Shown: piece by piece, positions 47,992 to 60,569 of the stretch
How positions within the stretch are numbered: the first letter of the stretch is position 1
Layout: every line of letters starts with the position of its first letter
NCBI RefSeq assembly: GCF_030272615.1
Contig: NC_081406.1
Coordinates: forward strand, 476,500,900-476,564,899
Reading direction: 5' to 3'
Length of the DNA stretch: 64,000 nt
From: Cryptomeria japonica
Taxonomy: Eukaryota; Streptophyta; Pinopsida; Cupressales; Cupressaceae
Program-made: the position numbers and the translations under genes
Notes under the pieces: generated by a model
The model's database searches: none
Seen by the model: only the letters and a program-made list of their open reading frames with translations
Told to the model about the DNA's origin: nothing

Positions 47992-49081
47992 TAATTAATT
48001 TATCAAAATTAACTATTCCCTATTCTCCTAAAATCATTTCAACCTTCATTATTTCTTCTAAACCTGGATTAGTTAATAATTAATTTCAATTAACTAAGCT
48101 AATCATGAGATTCCTACAAATCACCTCTTCTAATTCTATCACCTAGTCTAATTAATCTTGTCCTAATCATGCTTATCATTTTCTCCAGTTTTATATTCCT
48201 CCACTCATTCTCTCTCCTCATGTCACATCCTCCTAACTTTCCCACTTTCATTCTAATCTCTCATTAAGCCATCTAATTTTTCTTCTTAATCACCTTGATT
48301 AGGGATGAGTCAACTCCTTGTCATAAATGGCCTTTCTTGTCTCACCCTCCAAACCTTGAATACATCAACTTTTCCTCTTCTAAGGAATGTCAAATCCTTT
48401 CACATTCTCATGCCTCCTCTTCCCAAGGAATTTTGAATTCCTTTCTACATTTATTCTCCCCACATAATCTTCTATTTTGGAATTTTTAATTCTTTTGTCC
48501 TCTCCCAAGGAATTTTATATTCTTTTTTTTTCTCTTCCCAATGTAAATGGGGAACTCTTCCCCATGCACTTAAGAAGTTTGGAGACAAGAAATGCCTTTA
48601 TGGAAAATCTCTTGGATCTCCCACTTTGTCCTCTCAACTTTCTCCCACTTTCTTTCAATCCTAGCCCTTCATTCTCAATCAATCTTGACCCTTTATTCTG
48701 GCCCTCTCCAATCTAAATATTGGAGTCTCCCCTCCTCACAAATCATCCACTTACATTGTATTGTCTTGCTATCCATTTAAGATCCATAACCATCCAAAGC
48801 ATCCTCATAATTCCAAATTCATACCCCATCTAAGCTATATCTCATCTCATGATTATCCAATCCTAATCTATTCGTTGTGTAGTGGAGAGAAATTCACATA
48901 TCCCCTATCAAAGGAGAAAATCAAGTGGATTATAGGGTGCATCCACTTCATCAAGCTCAATTAGAGGAAGAAGTGAGAAACTAAGGTATAATGGTTAAAT
49001 CGTGTATTTGAATGCTTCTTTTATGTTTTTATATTACTCATGCAATTGATCATTAGGCTTAATAATTTCCCCTCTTCATTA

Positions 49082-49099
49082 TGGCATGCCTAGTGTGAC
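49082..49099 (+). promoter_or_regulatory. PBS of plus-strand gypsy element
   Basis: TGGCATGCCTAGTGTGAC, a diverged form of the TGGCACGCYNGGTGGGAC site, three bases after the proposed LTR end, the same spacing as at 29824-29841. Confidence 0.6.
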
Positions 49100-51825
49100 C
49101 CCGGGTCCCTTTGATCTAATATTTTTTGCAAGTTTTGTAGAAAAATTTTGCAAGTGTTGCATTGACGTCTTTGCCCCCAGATTTACATTTTCGTAGGGCT
49201 ACATTAGCATCTGCATTTGAATATTTTTCCCACCTGACTATTTTGTGTACAAGAACTGTGGATCGACATCTCCACCTATAGACCGACATATCTCCCTCGG
49301 TTTTGGCATCTTCGTAGGCTCCGGTCGATGTCTTTGTCTGAAAATATTTTTCTCGCATTTATTTTGTTTTGAGTATAAATTTCCAAAAAGACAAAAAAAA
49401 AATCACATATAATCACTAAAAACACAAAAAGAATACTCTGTTATGTTTAAATTTTCATCACTAATGGGTAGCATTTAGGATTTTTGTAAAAATCTTGGTA
49501 TTTTAGTGGATTTTCAGAAAAAAATTTCTATAGACTACACATCGGCACATACACTAACGTTTTGGCATTTGTGTCGATAGATCGACACCTCTACACCGGG
49601 ATTTTCCCGCTAACACTATTTTTTTAATTTTTGAACTTTAAACTGACAATTTAAGTGCAGACCTTGAATCTACATATGCGTTAACTAAATCTACATCTTT
49701 ATTTAACTATTTCTTACCTATTTTCTGTTTTAAATTTTTGAGTTTTTCAAGCTGACTGTTTTCTATGCAGATCCTCAATTGATGTCTGCGCAGAAGAATC
49801 GATGTCTGTGCCTGCACTTCACCGTCTATGTTGTAAGTATTTATTTTCAAATTTTTACTAACTTTCTTCTTGTCCTTGTAGATTTTCACTTGTCCAAGAT
49901 CAAAAACTAATACTATTAATATTTATTGTAGGATGTTTGTCGAATAAAAAACATTATTTTTCACTAGTTTAGATTTTCTTTTCTTGTTTTAGATTAGCAA
50001 ATATATATCTTGGGGTTAAAAAGAATGAGTGTTTGTTGTGTCTTGTGCACTTGCACATTATGTAGGGTGGAGCCACCATTACGTGTAGTATCCTCTTCCC
50101 TCTCCTTCACGGATCTCGGGTGAAAGAGAAAAATGATTAACAACACCCGTCTTTTTGTTTTTAGTAGAAAATCGCCTCTTGGGGGCCTCATCACCCCAAG
50201 GGAGTGTTTCAAAATTGAGGTATGTTGGGGATATTGACTCTCCTAGTGGGATCTTGAGAGGTGTTTTTCAAGCCGCTATACAAATACGTTGGTCAGACGG
50301 TGGAGTGTTGAGTGAATTCAGCTATGTGGAGGCCTTCTCTGCACCAATAAGCTCAATTAAAGTCTTAAGTGGATTGCTTCAATAATCCATTGTTGTTCTG
50401 GTATCCCTCAAAAACTTACTAGACACCTTGTTTTAGTTGTCAAAAATCCCATTTGCTTGTTGGTGCAGGAGGTAGGACCTTTAGAGCGGCCCCAATTCAT
50501 ACCATTCAAAGTATAGATAGATGTCCCCTAGTTTATAAGGTCTCTAGATATTCAGGGTATGAGATTCTCATATGGCCAAGAATTGAGTGTCGTGGTGGGG
50601 GAGCTAGCACTACCAGATTTCTATCTCTCCACTTTGTCTAGGTATTTGGAGAAATCCAAGTGGGGATCCAACAAGTAGAACCCACTTTCTAGCTAAGGTT
50701 GCATATTTTTCACATGTTTTTATTGTGCATACCAGTGAGATTTTATCTTGTTGGGATAATGTAGGCCCCCTCTTTTACGCTTGCTCCAAGCGTTACTTTG
50801 CCCAATGTGTATTCATTGTTTGATATTTCTTGCCAAAACAAAACAAATCCAAATTCACTTTCCACTCATGCACCATAAACCCAAGTTTCTCAAACATCCC
50901 AAGAGATCCATTTACCGTCAATTCAAGATGAAGAAACATAGCTATAATCAAATCCTAAAGCATTGAAATTTCTTGTATAAGAACTGCAGACTATTATTGA
51001 AACGTCATACTTTCCTAAATTATTTTCATGATTATCTACATAGTTGGGGCAATGAGTTTGATGAAGAACCTTTTCAAACTCATGATTTTCACCAACAATT
51101 AGGATTATCCCAATCCTTTAATAGAAGTGGTTGTATCTCATTGTCCAACTTGCCTCTAGTAGAGATCACCTATTAAGTCAATTACTGTCTAGGGTAGCCT
51201 TCCTTCCATTCTTTTCTTTAACACATCTTCTTCCATAATAATTATCATTTTCATGCTTGAGAACTTAGCACATCAACCTAATCAACATTTTTAATCCCAT
51301 TTCAATCAATGTCCCAATCCCAAGTCAACACTTCATGAAGTCTGACTTAGACCTTTATCATTTGTCAATTCTCAATTAGCTTTGTGCTTGAGAAAGAATC
51401 TATCCCAATTATATTTCTTGATTGATCTAAATCACTTGGCTTGATACAAACCCTAATCCCTTGCCCTATTTTTCTTAGGAACAAATTATTTCCTAAGTAT
51501 AAGAGGGCTTGATCCAATCCTAATCCAAAGGTTTGAGTTTAGCCTAGCTTGGTTGTTACCTTGCTTTGTAGCCCATATCATTGACCCCTACACCTCATCT
51601 ATATCCTAATCCAAGGGCTAAGGTGTTATCCAAATCAATCTTATCCTAATCCAAGGACCAATCCAATCTAATCACATCCAATCAAATCTAAATGAAACCA
51701 AATCCAAACTTTCTAAGTCCTTGTCCTTGTCTAGTGTTATCTCATCACTTTTCTCACCAAATCCAAAATCCATTCAATCCTCCATCTTGTCACTCGGTTC
51801 TCATTATTTTTAAGGTTACCTGTGT
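49100..51825 (+). other. Leader of plus-strand gypsy element
   Basis: 2.7 kb without a credible gene. From 49160 to 49810 the word CGAYRTCT or its complement recurs, including a perfect inverted repeat GTGTCGAT-AG-ATCGACAC at 49571-49588. The part 50150-50700 is less AT-rich, with short ORFs I do not recognise. From 51180 to 51800 there are many CCTAATCCAA-like words. Confidence 0.5.
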
Positions 51826-52534
51826 ATGGTCTTGACTCACTCCCAAAAAGAAAATATAACCGTTGAAGGCAATGAGATGCCTAAATCTAGTGTCCTTGTT
51901 GAACATGATGCCCACTTCTATGCGGACTATGTTGACCAACCCGAACACTCTCCAAGGTTGAATACCTTTGTGGAAGATCCTTACAATCAAGAAATGATGG
52001 AAAATCTTGTCAAAGTAAATCCAGGTGGGTTCTTGGTTAAACTTATCAAACAAGGGGAACAATTGCCCCCTGACTTTGACCAATCAATCCTTGACAATAC
52101 TATGAAAGGTGACCTTGCCAATTGACCCCTTCTTCATACCATTCTTAATCCACCATCTACGATTTCCACACCTACAAATTTTGTACCCCCAATTTCTATG
52201 CCTACTAGCACTTCTAATCCACCCATTTCTCAGCCTCCTAGGTCATCTACACCTCTTCACAATTCCACCAATTTTGTCAATGCTAGATTGCCACCCATTA
52301 GCACTACTATCACATCATGACCCTTAGTCACTTCACAACCTCCCATCTCATCCTACCAATACATTGGTGGTGGTATACCTATTGTGTCTACAGACATCCC
52401 AAACTCTAACATGGGTCAATACATTCATCCAATATCAACAACCAAATCTCATGAGAGAAATTTGGGACATGAAGGATCTTATAAAAAATATTAAGGATGA
52501 GACATGTAAGAAACTCTACACATTTGAGGAAATT

Positions 52535-53436
52535 TGATGCAGGAGCATTGGTGTGGTTCTTACCGGTTGAGCAGTTAGCAGTGGAATTTCTTAGAGATCC
52601 TGGCATTTCTTCATGTTTGAGAGCTCAGTGTTGTGGATTTGGATTTATTCCCTTGAGTTTTTTTGTCTTTGTTGTGTTTGAGTTTCATGGAATTTGGATT
52701 TAATCCTGGTGAGTTATCGATTCTGGTATTGGCCCGGTTGATATGTTCTTACTGGTTAGTCTTGCAGTGTGTTGAGGGAAGTTGGATCAGGTTGCAGTTG
52801 ATCTTCGTGACTTGTGGATCATTGATTTATGTTTCTTGAGTCTTTTTTTATGTTCTCAGAAGATCGTGTGATGTTTTATTCATTTTGGTGTTGTTCTTAG
52901 TGATTTGAGCCGACATGTTACTGTTATCACGTTTAATGAACTGATTGGTCTTTGGGTTGACTTGATCAAGTTATTATTATTTGTGGATGGTATAAATATA
53001 AGTTTGTGAATCATTTGAGAAGATAGAAGAAAAAAGATAGAAGATAGAGTTTAGAGATCGAGTGAAGATGTAGAACCGATGAGATTCTAGTTCGGTGGAC
53101 TGAAGTCGGAAGGGCTGAGGTCCAAATTAGGGTTGAACTAATAGATTTTTTCCAGAGGATGATTTGATGTGTAGATGATCTATGGATCTTATAATTGTGT
53201 TGTAAGCATTGTTTGTATCCTGGACTACGATCTAGCATGTGGCATGTGTAATTCTTTAGACTATAATAAAAATTGTTCATATTGTTTACCGGTCATATAT
53301 TATGTGATGTTACCAATTGTTCTTTCTACTTTATCTAGTGTTGTACTACTGGTTACCAGTATATCTTGCATGGTGTTTATGTTAGGCCATGAGGATGGGT
53401 TGTCCTTAATTGGATCTCCCTACCTTGATTGCATCA
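52535..53436 (+). repeat. 5' LTR of small non-autonomous element
   Basis: Starts TGATGCAGGAGC, ends GCATCA. TATAAATA box at 52991-52998. Confidence 0.9.
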
Positions 53437-53796
53437 AATGGTATCAAAGTTGGTTTGTTAACCTATTGTTGGAGGAAGACCTGGTTATGCATCGGTTGGC
53501 TAGAGAGGAAGTTGAGGCAACTTGTGGACTTGTTCAAATTGAAAAATATGAGGCAGAGAAAGGTTCATAGGTAGACTGCCAATCCTAGAGCTTGAGCTTG
53601 AGGCAGTTAGTGGGTGGAGACTTGAACAAATCATCGATTGAGGCAGGCTACTAAGTGGACTGGTAGATCATTGTGGAGAGTCAACCAGAAGCTCTAGTCA
53701 GATTGCCGAACCCCTGAGGCAGTTGCAAGCACCTACTGACAGATCATTGAACCAGATCAAGTGATGGGACTCACTTTTCAATTAAACGTGAGAGTC
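53437..53796 (+). other. Internal region of small non-autonomous element
   Basis: 360 bp with the PBS at its left edge and a weak purine stretch (GTGAGAG) at its right edge. The word GAGGCAGTT or GTTGAGGCA recurs about five times. Short ORF 53175-53570 spans the LTR edge and is not credible. Confidence 0.75.
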
Positions 53797-54697
53797 TGAT
53801 GTAGGAGCACCGGTGTGGTTCTTACCAGTTGAGCAGTAAGTAGTGTAATTGCTTGGAGATCATTGCATTTCTTCATGTTTGAGAGTTTAGCATTGTGGAT
53901 TTGGATTTATACCCTTGAGCTCATTGTCTTTGTCATGTTAGAGTTTCATGGCATTTGGATTTAATCTTGGTGAGTTATCGATTCAGGTATTGGCCCAGTT
54001 GATATGTTCTTACTGGTTAGTCTTGCAATGTGTTGAGCGAAGTTGGATCGGGTTGCGGTTGATCTTCGTGACTTGCGGATCATTGATTTATGTTTCTTGA
54101 GTCTTTTTTGATGTTCCTGGAGGACTGCGTGATATTTTATGCATTTTTGTGTTGTTCTTTGTTATTTGAGCTGACATGTTATTGTTAGCACGTTTCATGA
54201 ACCAGTTGGTCTTTAGGTTGACTTGATCTTGAGCTATCATTATTTGTGAATGGTATAAATAGAAGTTTGTGAATCATTTGAGAAGACATAATACAAAAGA
54301 TATAAGATAGAGTTTAGATCAAGCAAAGATGTAGAATTGACAAGATTCTGTTCCAGTGGACTGAAGCCGGAAGGGCTGAGGTCCAGATTAGGGTTGAACC
54401 GACAAATTGTTTATGGAGGTCGATTTGATGCATAGATGATCTACAGATCTTATAATTGTATTGTAAGAATAGTTTGTATTCTAGACTGTGATCTAGTATG
54501 TGGCATATGTAATTCTTCAGACTATAATAAGAATTATTTATATTTTTTACCAGTCATATATTTTGTGATGTTACTAGTTGTTCTTGCTGCTTTATCTGGT
54601 GTTGTACTATTGATTACCGATAGTACTTGCATGGTGTTTGTTTTAGACTGCAAGGATGGGTTTTCCTTCATTGGATCTCCCTACCTTGACTACATCA
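53797..54697 (+). repeat. 3' LTR of small non-autonomous element
   Basis: Pairs with 52535-53436; TATAAATA box at 54254-54261; ends CATCA and is followed by aaatt. Confidence 0.9.
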
Positions 54698-54800
54698 AAA
54701 TTTGTCCTTGCCCCTATGATTCCTCTATTTTGATGGCTCCATACCCCTTGGTTTTGAAATGCCTAAATTTGAGAAATACAAAGGCAAAGGGGACCCTAGA

Positions 54801-55075
54801 GATCCTATTGATCCATTATTGCATATCATTCCATTGATCTCATTACATTTATTGTGTATCCATCTCATATCATAATAATCACACAATACCCATAAGCATA
54901 TAGATCATACACAAATATGTCATATCACTATGTCAATATAATGCATTTCATGCATATTGCATCTCACATACACCATGGGTTAGTAATACTCATCAAATAT
55001 CCAAAACCATCATAGCATCAAATCACACACATCAAAAATATAGGCATCATAAATGCAATCATCCTACATCCACAG
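54801..55075. other. AT-rich junction sequence
   Basis: Rich in CATCATA and CATATCA words, similar in style to 61940-62180. No gene seen. It separates the broken gag from the minus-strand LTR. Confidence 0.4.
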
Positions 55076-56147
55076 TGTTGGGTAAAAAATTTGTAAACTT
55101 GAGGGAGGTTACAAAATGTGGATTTTCACCATAGTGTGTGAGACAATAACTCTCAAAAGGAAAGGTATAATCTCTCCTATTTATAAGGGAAGACTCCCCC
55201 TCTCTACTGCAATCTCTATTTACTATTAATCTACCTACTAACTTTACACTATTTTTAGGATGAAACAATAACTTGGATCTCTTTTTTCAGAACAAGTATT
55301 TCTCCAATTCTCTATTTAGAATAGAGCAACAAAATAATCTTAACTTGTAGTAATTTCAAAAATCTATTCTAAATGGAAGCAAATTTTCCATGAAAGTGCA
55401 AAGTCTATCATTTCTTCCTTTTCTGAAAATGGCTTAAGGGACGGGCATTTTATATACAAAAGAGCTCAAAGTCTCCTTCAAACACTGAAGTCATATCAAC
55501 CATTGTAACCCAAATATTGATATATTGTAAGCACAAAGTCTCCCAAACATATCACAAAGATTTCTACTCTAAATGATAACTCAACAAAGCACAAATAATT
55601 CACCCTATTATCCACTTTTAATACAAACTTTTTAGTAAGATATCATAACACAAAGTCTACAATATTTTACTTTATATCTTTCAAATCAAATAATTTTCAC
55701 AAAGCAAGATTTACTCAAAGAAAGTAGAAAAAAATGACATAAGAACATTCCCTTACACAATAAAGTAGTCTCAAGATAAATATTGGATACAACTTCTTTT
55801 CTTCTTTGATTAAACTTCTTGAATACACTACAAGCTGAAAGTCTTAGATAGCTTTTCAATTCTATAGGGGTTAAACATATTAGCCAAAAGATGTATATTA
55901 CAAAAGATCCCTCATATATATAAAAGAAGGATGATACACGAAAATAGGAAAAGTTACAACTAATTGTGACTAAGTCAAAAGTAGAGACCTGTTTGACTTA
56001 GGACATGTGCAATCCTACATGTGTATTAGTGCATGCATAGAATGACACATAGGTGTCAATTGGAATTACAAAATGCCACAGAGAAAGAATAAAATAATCT
56101 AAGTATCATTATCTATTGGCATTTGCATGAAGATTGCATTAATGATA
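55076..56147 (-). repeat. 3' LTR of minus-strand ORF-bearing element
   Basis: The minus strand ends TTTACCCAACA, as does the LTR at 26646-27544, and both have a CTGAAAAAAGAGA word and a CACATTTTGT-like word near the end, so the elements are related. The LTR start is near 56976-56985, across the solo LTR inserted at 56148. Confidence 0.5.
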
Positions 56148-56970
56148 TGTTATGTTGTCATTGATGTCAATTGATCGGTAATGATATTGGTTATATTATT
56201 GTTAATAATGTTTTGTAACTGATAGGATGAGCTAGTGAAGGAAACTATAACCGGTAGGAAGAATTTGTGGAGTGAACCAATATTGCTATATATTGGAGAG
56301 TTGAAATGATAACCGGTAAACCCTACCTGTTGTTTTTGATAAACCCTAACCGGTTAAGTTTGGTGAATTGGTTATATTGGTTTACAATATGATGATGAGC
56401 GGCAATGATTATGACACATATGATTATTATATGAAGACAATTTCAAGTGATTTTGGCAAGTTGATATAACGGTTTTTGTCTAGGGAATGAGAAAGTATAT
56501 TGCATATAATGTAAAGTGTATGATGAGTTACTAATTTGATGAAGCGGAGGAGTGATCGAGGTTTTATTGATTGATGTGTAGATATTGCTATGTAATCTAA
56601 CGATCATACTTGAACCGACTTGTTTGTAATCTCTATGAGAATTAATTTTTTGTTGTGTTACCGACCTGGTTGATTTGTTTATAAGTTCGATGAGTTGTTT
56701 AGTCAAAGAGTTGGCAAAGAGTTGGCAAAGATCATTTGAGTGTGTGGCTGCCGAACCGGATGATGTATCTGCAATTTGAGTAAAGGCGGATAGGAGCATG
56801 AAAAGGATCTAATCAAAAAAGTGTAGTGCTATTTATCTTGACAGCGGTATTACATTGATAGTTCTAAGTTTACTTTGAGAGATTGATTTTGAGATTGGTG
56901 AAGTTATTATCAATTTTTCTATCTACTGATTCAACCCCCCCTCTCAGTAGACCGGATACTTATTCTTTCA
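56148..56970 (+). repeat. Probable solo copia-type LTR (823 bp)
   Basis: Begins TGTTATG, ends CTTTCA, flanked by tgata (56143-56147) and tcata (56971-56975), one mismatch. No PBS follows. The CCCCCCCTCTCAGT tract near the end and the CATTGATGTCAATTG start resemble the copia LTRs elsewhere in the window. Confidence 0.55.
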
Positions 56971-56999
56971 TCATACCATCATTATCTTCATGTTGATCT

Positions 57000-59900
57000 C
57001 ATTCCTGGAATTCTTCAAACTTTTGTAGAATAATTTTCATCTGGGCTTCATCAGGTCCCTAAGTATGAATGGTGATGACCTTAACCCACGTAATAGAATC
57101 CCCCAAATCAATGCAAATTTTCTTATGTTTCTACAAGAGAGAATCTAAGAAATCTAGAATGAACTGAAGATCAGCCAGCTTATTATTAGAGGAAAAATAA
57201 AAGTCCTCTCTCAATTTCAGCAGTTAGCAACAAACTAAACTCTCTAATGACTATATCCACATCTAGAGCTTTTTTATTTTCATCAAGAAAAGTACAAGTA
57301 AATTATGATGTTTTATAAACAATCTCCTTCTTTTTATCAATACATTCTTTTTTAGCCTTTCTCATGTCCTTGATAAGTCTCTCCAGTGTATTCATTTGAT
57401 GCTCTAATGCTTCCCATTGTTCAACATACATATTTTGAGAAGGAATGACACCATTTTACACAAGTACATTCTTCAATTTTCTACTATGCATCAAAATCCT
57501 TCTCTCATGTTTCCAACTCTTGAGAAAAGAGTTCTATAGTATTATCCACCTTAGTCTTCATAGTATCGAGATTCTTGACTATGGTGGTAGCTAAGCTCAG
57601 GAGTCGTGTTCCTTGAATAAGAATTCTATCCATCCATTCACCCACTACTCTTCTCCATGAAGCTACTTTCTCATATTTATTCACAACCTATTCATCAAAT
57701 GATGAAGTCACTCTTTCGATTTATTTAGAGGACTTGGTTGCTTTGATTAGAATAGTAGTGATTTGTTCAACCAGTGCTTTAAGCTTATCTTTCTTGATTT
57801 TGTCCTCATCATATCTAGCAACAAGAGCATATAGAGTTGTTTGAGCATCTCCTTTGGCAAAATCATGAATTTATTTGCCCAAATAAACCCTACTAATATT
57901 ATAATATAAATATTGAACTTGATCGATGTCCTTATTAGTGGGAGGAATGGCAATCTCTACATATTTTTTCTTAGCTTTATCTACCTTGACCCTTGAAAAG
58001 GTCTTGAATTTCTTGGTAGTCTTAAGCTTGGTGGGAATGAGCTGAATGAAATCAAAATCATCTAGAGAACTAACTTTTTTATTCCTCTTAGGAGCATTGG
58101 AGAACAACCATGGTGGTAAAAAAGAATCATCATAAACATTTGTAACTAATGATTGGGAGGGATTTGTTTGTTCTTGAGAAGTAGTAGCCACAATAGGTGA
58201 AGTTGTAGTCACATTGATAGGAGGATTCTCAAGAGATGACTCATTAAGTCTGAGACCAGTCTCTATCATGAATTTATCAAATTCATCTAGCATGGTGGCT
58301 GACACTTTAGACAAATTTGGAAAGATAGAGAAAACATTCTCAATATTATCATGTGGGGTATCTAAAGTAGACTCACTAGAACTAATGGGAGAAATATGAA
58401 CAATTTTAATAAGAGTAACACAAGAGTTAAATGATCCAAAAGGTTTTAGTTCAGTGGTAGAAATAGGAGCATTAACCATGGTGGAAGAATAAAGAGACAC
58501 CTAAGGAAGGGATTCATAAGACTTGTCTAGCTAAGAAGTCTTGGAAATTTTTTGTAATCCCTCTTCATCATATTCATCATCATGTTCCTCATTACCCTCC
58601 TCCTCACCTTCAATTTGATCTACATAAATAGGATCTAAATCAAAAGGTTCACCATCCAAATGATCACCTTGTACTTCAAACTCTTTCGCCTCCTGAACAC
58701 TTGAAATAGATGATTCTTCTTGGACTTTTCCTTTGTTAGCCCCAATTGTGAATTTCAACTTTGGAGCTTTTTAGGGAGTTACAGGATCTTGTTTATTCTT
58801 TGTTCTAATTTCTGACCTTTTACCAACAGGTCCAACAGTGTCATGAGAACCAGTAGAGAAAGGCTTCAACTAAATTCCCTTACTAAAAAGCTAAACATTT
58901 GTATTCACAAGAATACTCTGGAATCTATCTCTGATAGATGTTTCCTCTTTCTATGACTATTGAGTGAGTGGCAAGGGTGTTGAAGAAACTTTATTTTCTA
59001 CATAGGTAAGATAGAGAACATTACCATCATCTTCAAGATCATCTATGATATCATCAAGGTCAAGCTCATGAATCTTATCCATTGTGAGTCGACAATAATT
59101 AGTTTTCATGATATCATACTCGGTTCTATAATCAATCTAAATATCTTCAATGCATTGCACATGAACATATGTCTTCTTCAATTTATTCCTCATTCCTTGG
59201 TAATCAAAGTATCTCATTTCTTTTAACAATTTCATAGTTACTCTTCTCATTTCTTCTTCCATTTTCCTTGCCTTGAAGATTGAGTTGATAAAATATCTAC
59301 CAATAGTCAATGAGAACTTTAAACCTTTCTTATGTGAACCGTATTGTGCCTCATGTACTGCCACAATTTGACGAGCCAATTCCATCAAGACAATTTTATC
59401 CAATGCATACCTTGGGAGTATAAAAGTTTCACCATTAAAGTATCCCACCCTGAGATAGGTGAAGGTAGGCAATTGTAGGAACAAACACCCATACTCGTTC
59501 ACTACTTCCCATGCATGATATAACACTCTTTTGATGTATAAATATTTATTTAACATGCACATGTGATAACCAAAGAAGGCATCATTCACCATTAAAAAAA
59601 TATGGAAATTGTTCTTCAATACCAACTAGGAATAGTATTCATACACAACGACCTTTTATCTTATGATGTAGACAAACCTAGGAAATCTCTTATAGAATCC
59701 ATTGCGTACACCAAATAAGATGTCATGTATATCTTGAGGGTAGTTGGTACCTTAGTGAGTTGATCACATATGGAATCACTTATTTTCTTTGCCCAAAATA
59801 TCTTCTCCTTATTTTTCCTACTAATATGGATGTACTGATACATCCATTCATGATAGGTATTTGAAGTAGGAGGCCCTTTCAACTTGCTCAAGATGGTAAC

Positions 59901-60479
59901 CAAGTCATTAACCTCTTTAATTAAATCACTTCTGGGAAAGTTTTTTGGCCACCTATCAATTGTAGGTCTTGAGGCCTATAACCAAATTTTGTTCATATTC
60001 TTTCTACATTTATTTGATTTCCTATCATAGTAAGCTTGTGTTGACTGCATGGTGGTATCTGAACACTTTTCAATGCTCAAACAATAAAGATAGTGTAGAA
60101 GAAGTCTTCATCAAATCTAATTATCTCTTTTCCACTAGTATCCATCACAATCTTGCTAATAGGATTAAAATAATTTGTAGGTACATTAACCAAATTCAGG
60201 ATCCTGAGTAGACATTGAGAATGTTGAGACCAGATGAATATCATTGTTGATGGTAGGCTCCATCTTATAGTATGACGGTGGTTACTCAATGCTCTTGATA
60301 AATTATTCCAAGTCCACATGCCCTATTTTAGTATCCCTTATATGATCAGTATTGGAAGACACTAATGAAGGTGGGAAGGCAAATGTGGATCTTGCTTTTT
60401 GAACTTCATGTTTTTCTTCCTTGGAGATGGTTCTATCATCTGGACAAAAATTGAACTATAGCATAGATAAATCAACCAT
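57000..60479 (-). pseudogene. Unrecognised long retroelement ORF (copy 2)
   Basis: Diverged relative of the ORF at 23-2433/25350-26636, uninterrupted here. Start ATG at 60479. Matching motifs from N to C: GHVDLE against RHVDME; ISDSICDQLTKV and YMTSYLVY (~59760); LPRYALDKIVLMELARQIV against LPRYPFDKIVVMELCRQLV (~59420-59365); FLPPWLFSNAPKR and DDFDF (~58110-58045); a C-terminal Lys/Glu-rich part down to GFEEFQE-like residues near 57020. It has many stops and several frameshifts, more than copy 1. Palindrome array B lies just upstream. No known family recognised. Confidence 0.6.
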
Positions 60480-60569
60480 CTTGATCGTTTGAACTAAACT
60501 GGATCATGCATGTGTTTTATTTAGTGACATTAGGGTTACAAAAACCCTCATTGCATCATGATAGAACAA

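Larger units (their letters stand above)
46180..49078 (+). repeat. Gypsy 5' LTR, interrupted by a LINE
   Basis: The right end TTCA at 49078 is set by the PBS three bases later. The left end TGTAGGG at 46180 is a proposal; similarity to 32202-32260 begins about 35 bp earlier, so the true start could differ. Net length ~1.2 kb without the LINE. The part right of the LINE is strongly pyrimidine-rich on this strand. Short ORFs there (48295-48964) are chance. Confidence 0.5.
52535..54697 (+). mobile_element. Small non-autonomous LTR element (2.16 kb)
   Basis: Two ~900-bp LTRs (52535-53436 and 53797-54697), only 360 bp between them, exact TSD aaatt (52530-52534 and 54698-54702). PBS-like TGGTATCAAAGT at 53439-53450, a copia-type site. 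The internal part has no retroelement protein domain. Shape is that of a TRIM-like element, but the LTRs are longer than usual for TRIMs. Confidence 0.9.
51826..54800 (+). pseudogene. gag: Gypsy gag, interrupted by a small LTR element
   Basis: First open part 51826-52125, then Pro/Ser/Thr-rich open sequence through stops to 52529. It resumes after the insertion 52535-54702 with MPKFEKYKGKGDPRDP near 54745-54800, the start of the conserved gypsy gag domain, then is lost. The TTG/ATG start is uncertain. It belongs with the PBS at 49082. Confidence 0.7.

Noticed and set aside
48295-48964. Small overlapping ORFs in a pyrimidine-rich stretch
   Set aside because: They reflect biased composition inside an LTR; no protein similarity recognised.
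46180-49078. LTR start fixed at 46180
   Set aside because: Kept only as a proposal: similarity to 32202 begins earlier and no TSD could be matched, so no firm start is claimed.
53175-54837. Two similar ORFs (53175-53570 and 54436-54837) as a gene pair
   Set aside because: They are the same LTR stretch translated twice, and run into unrelated flanks.
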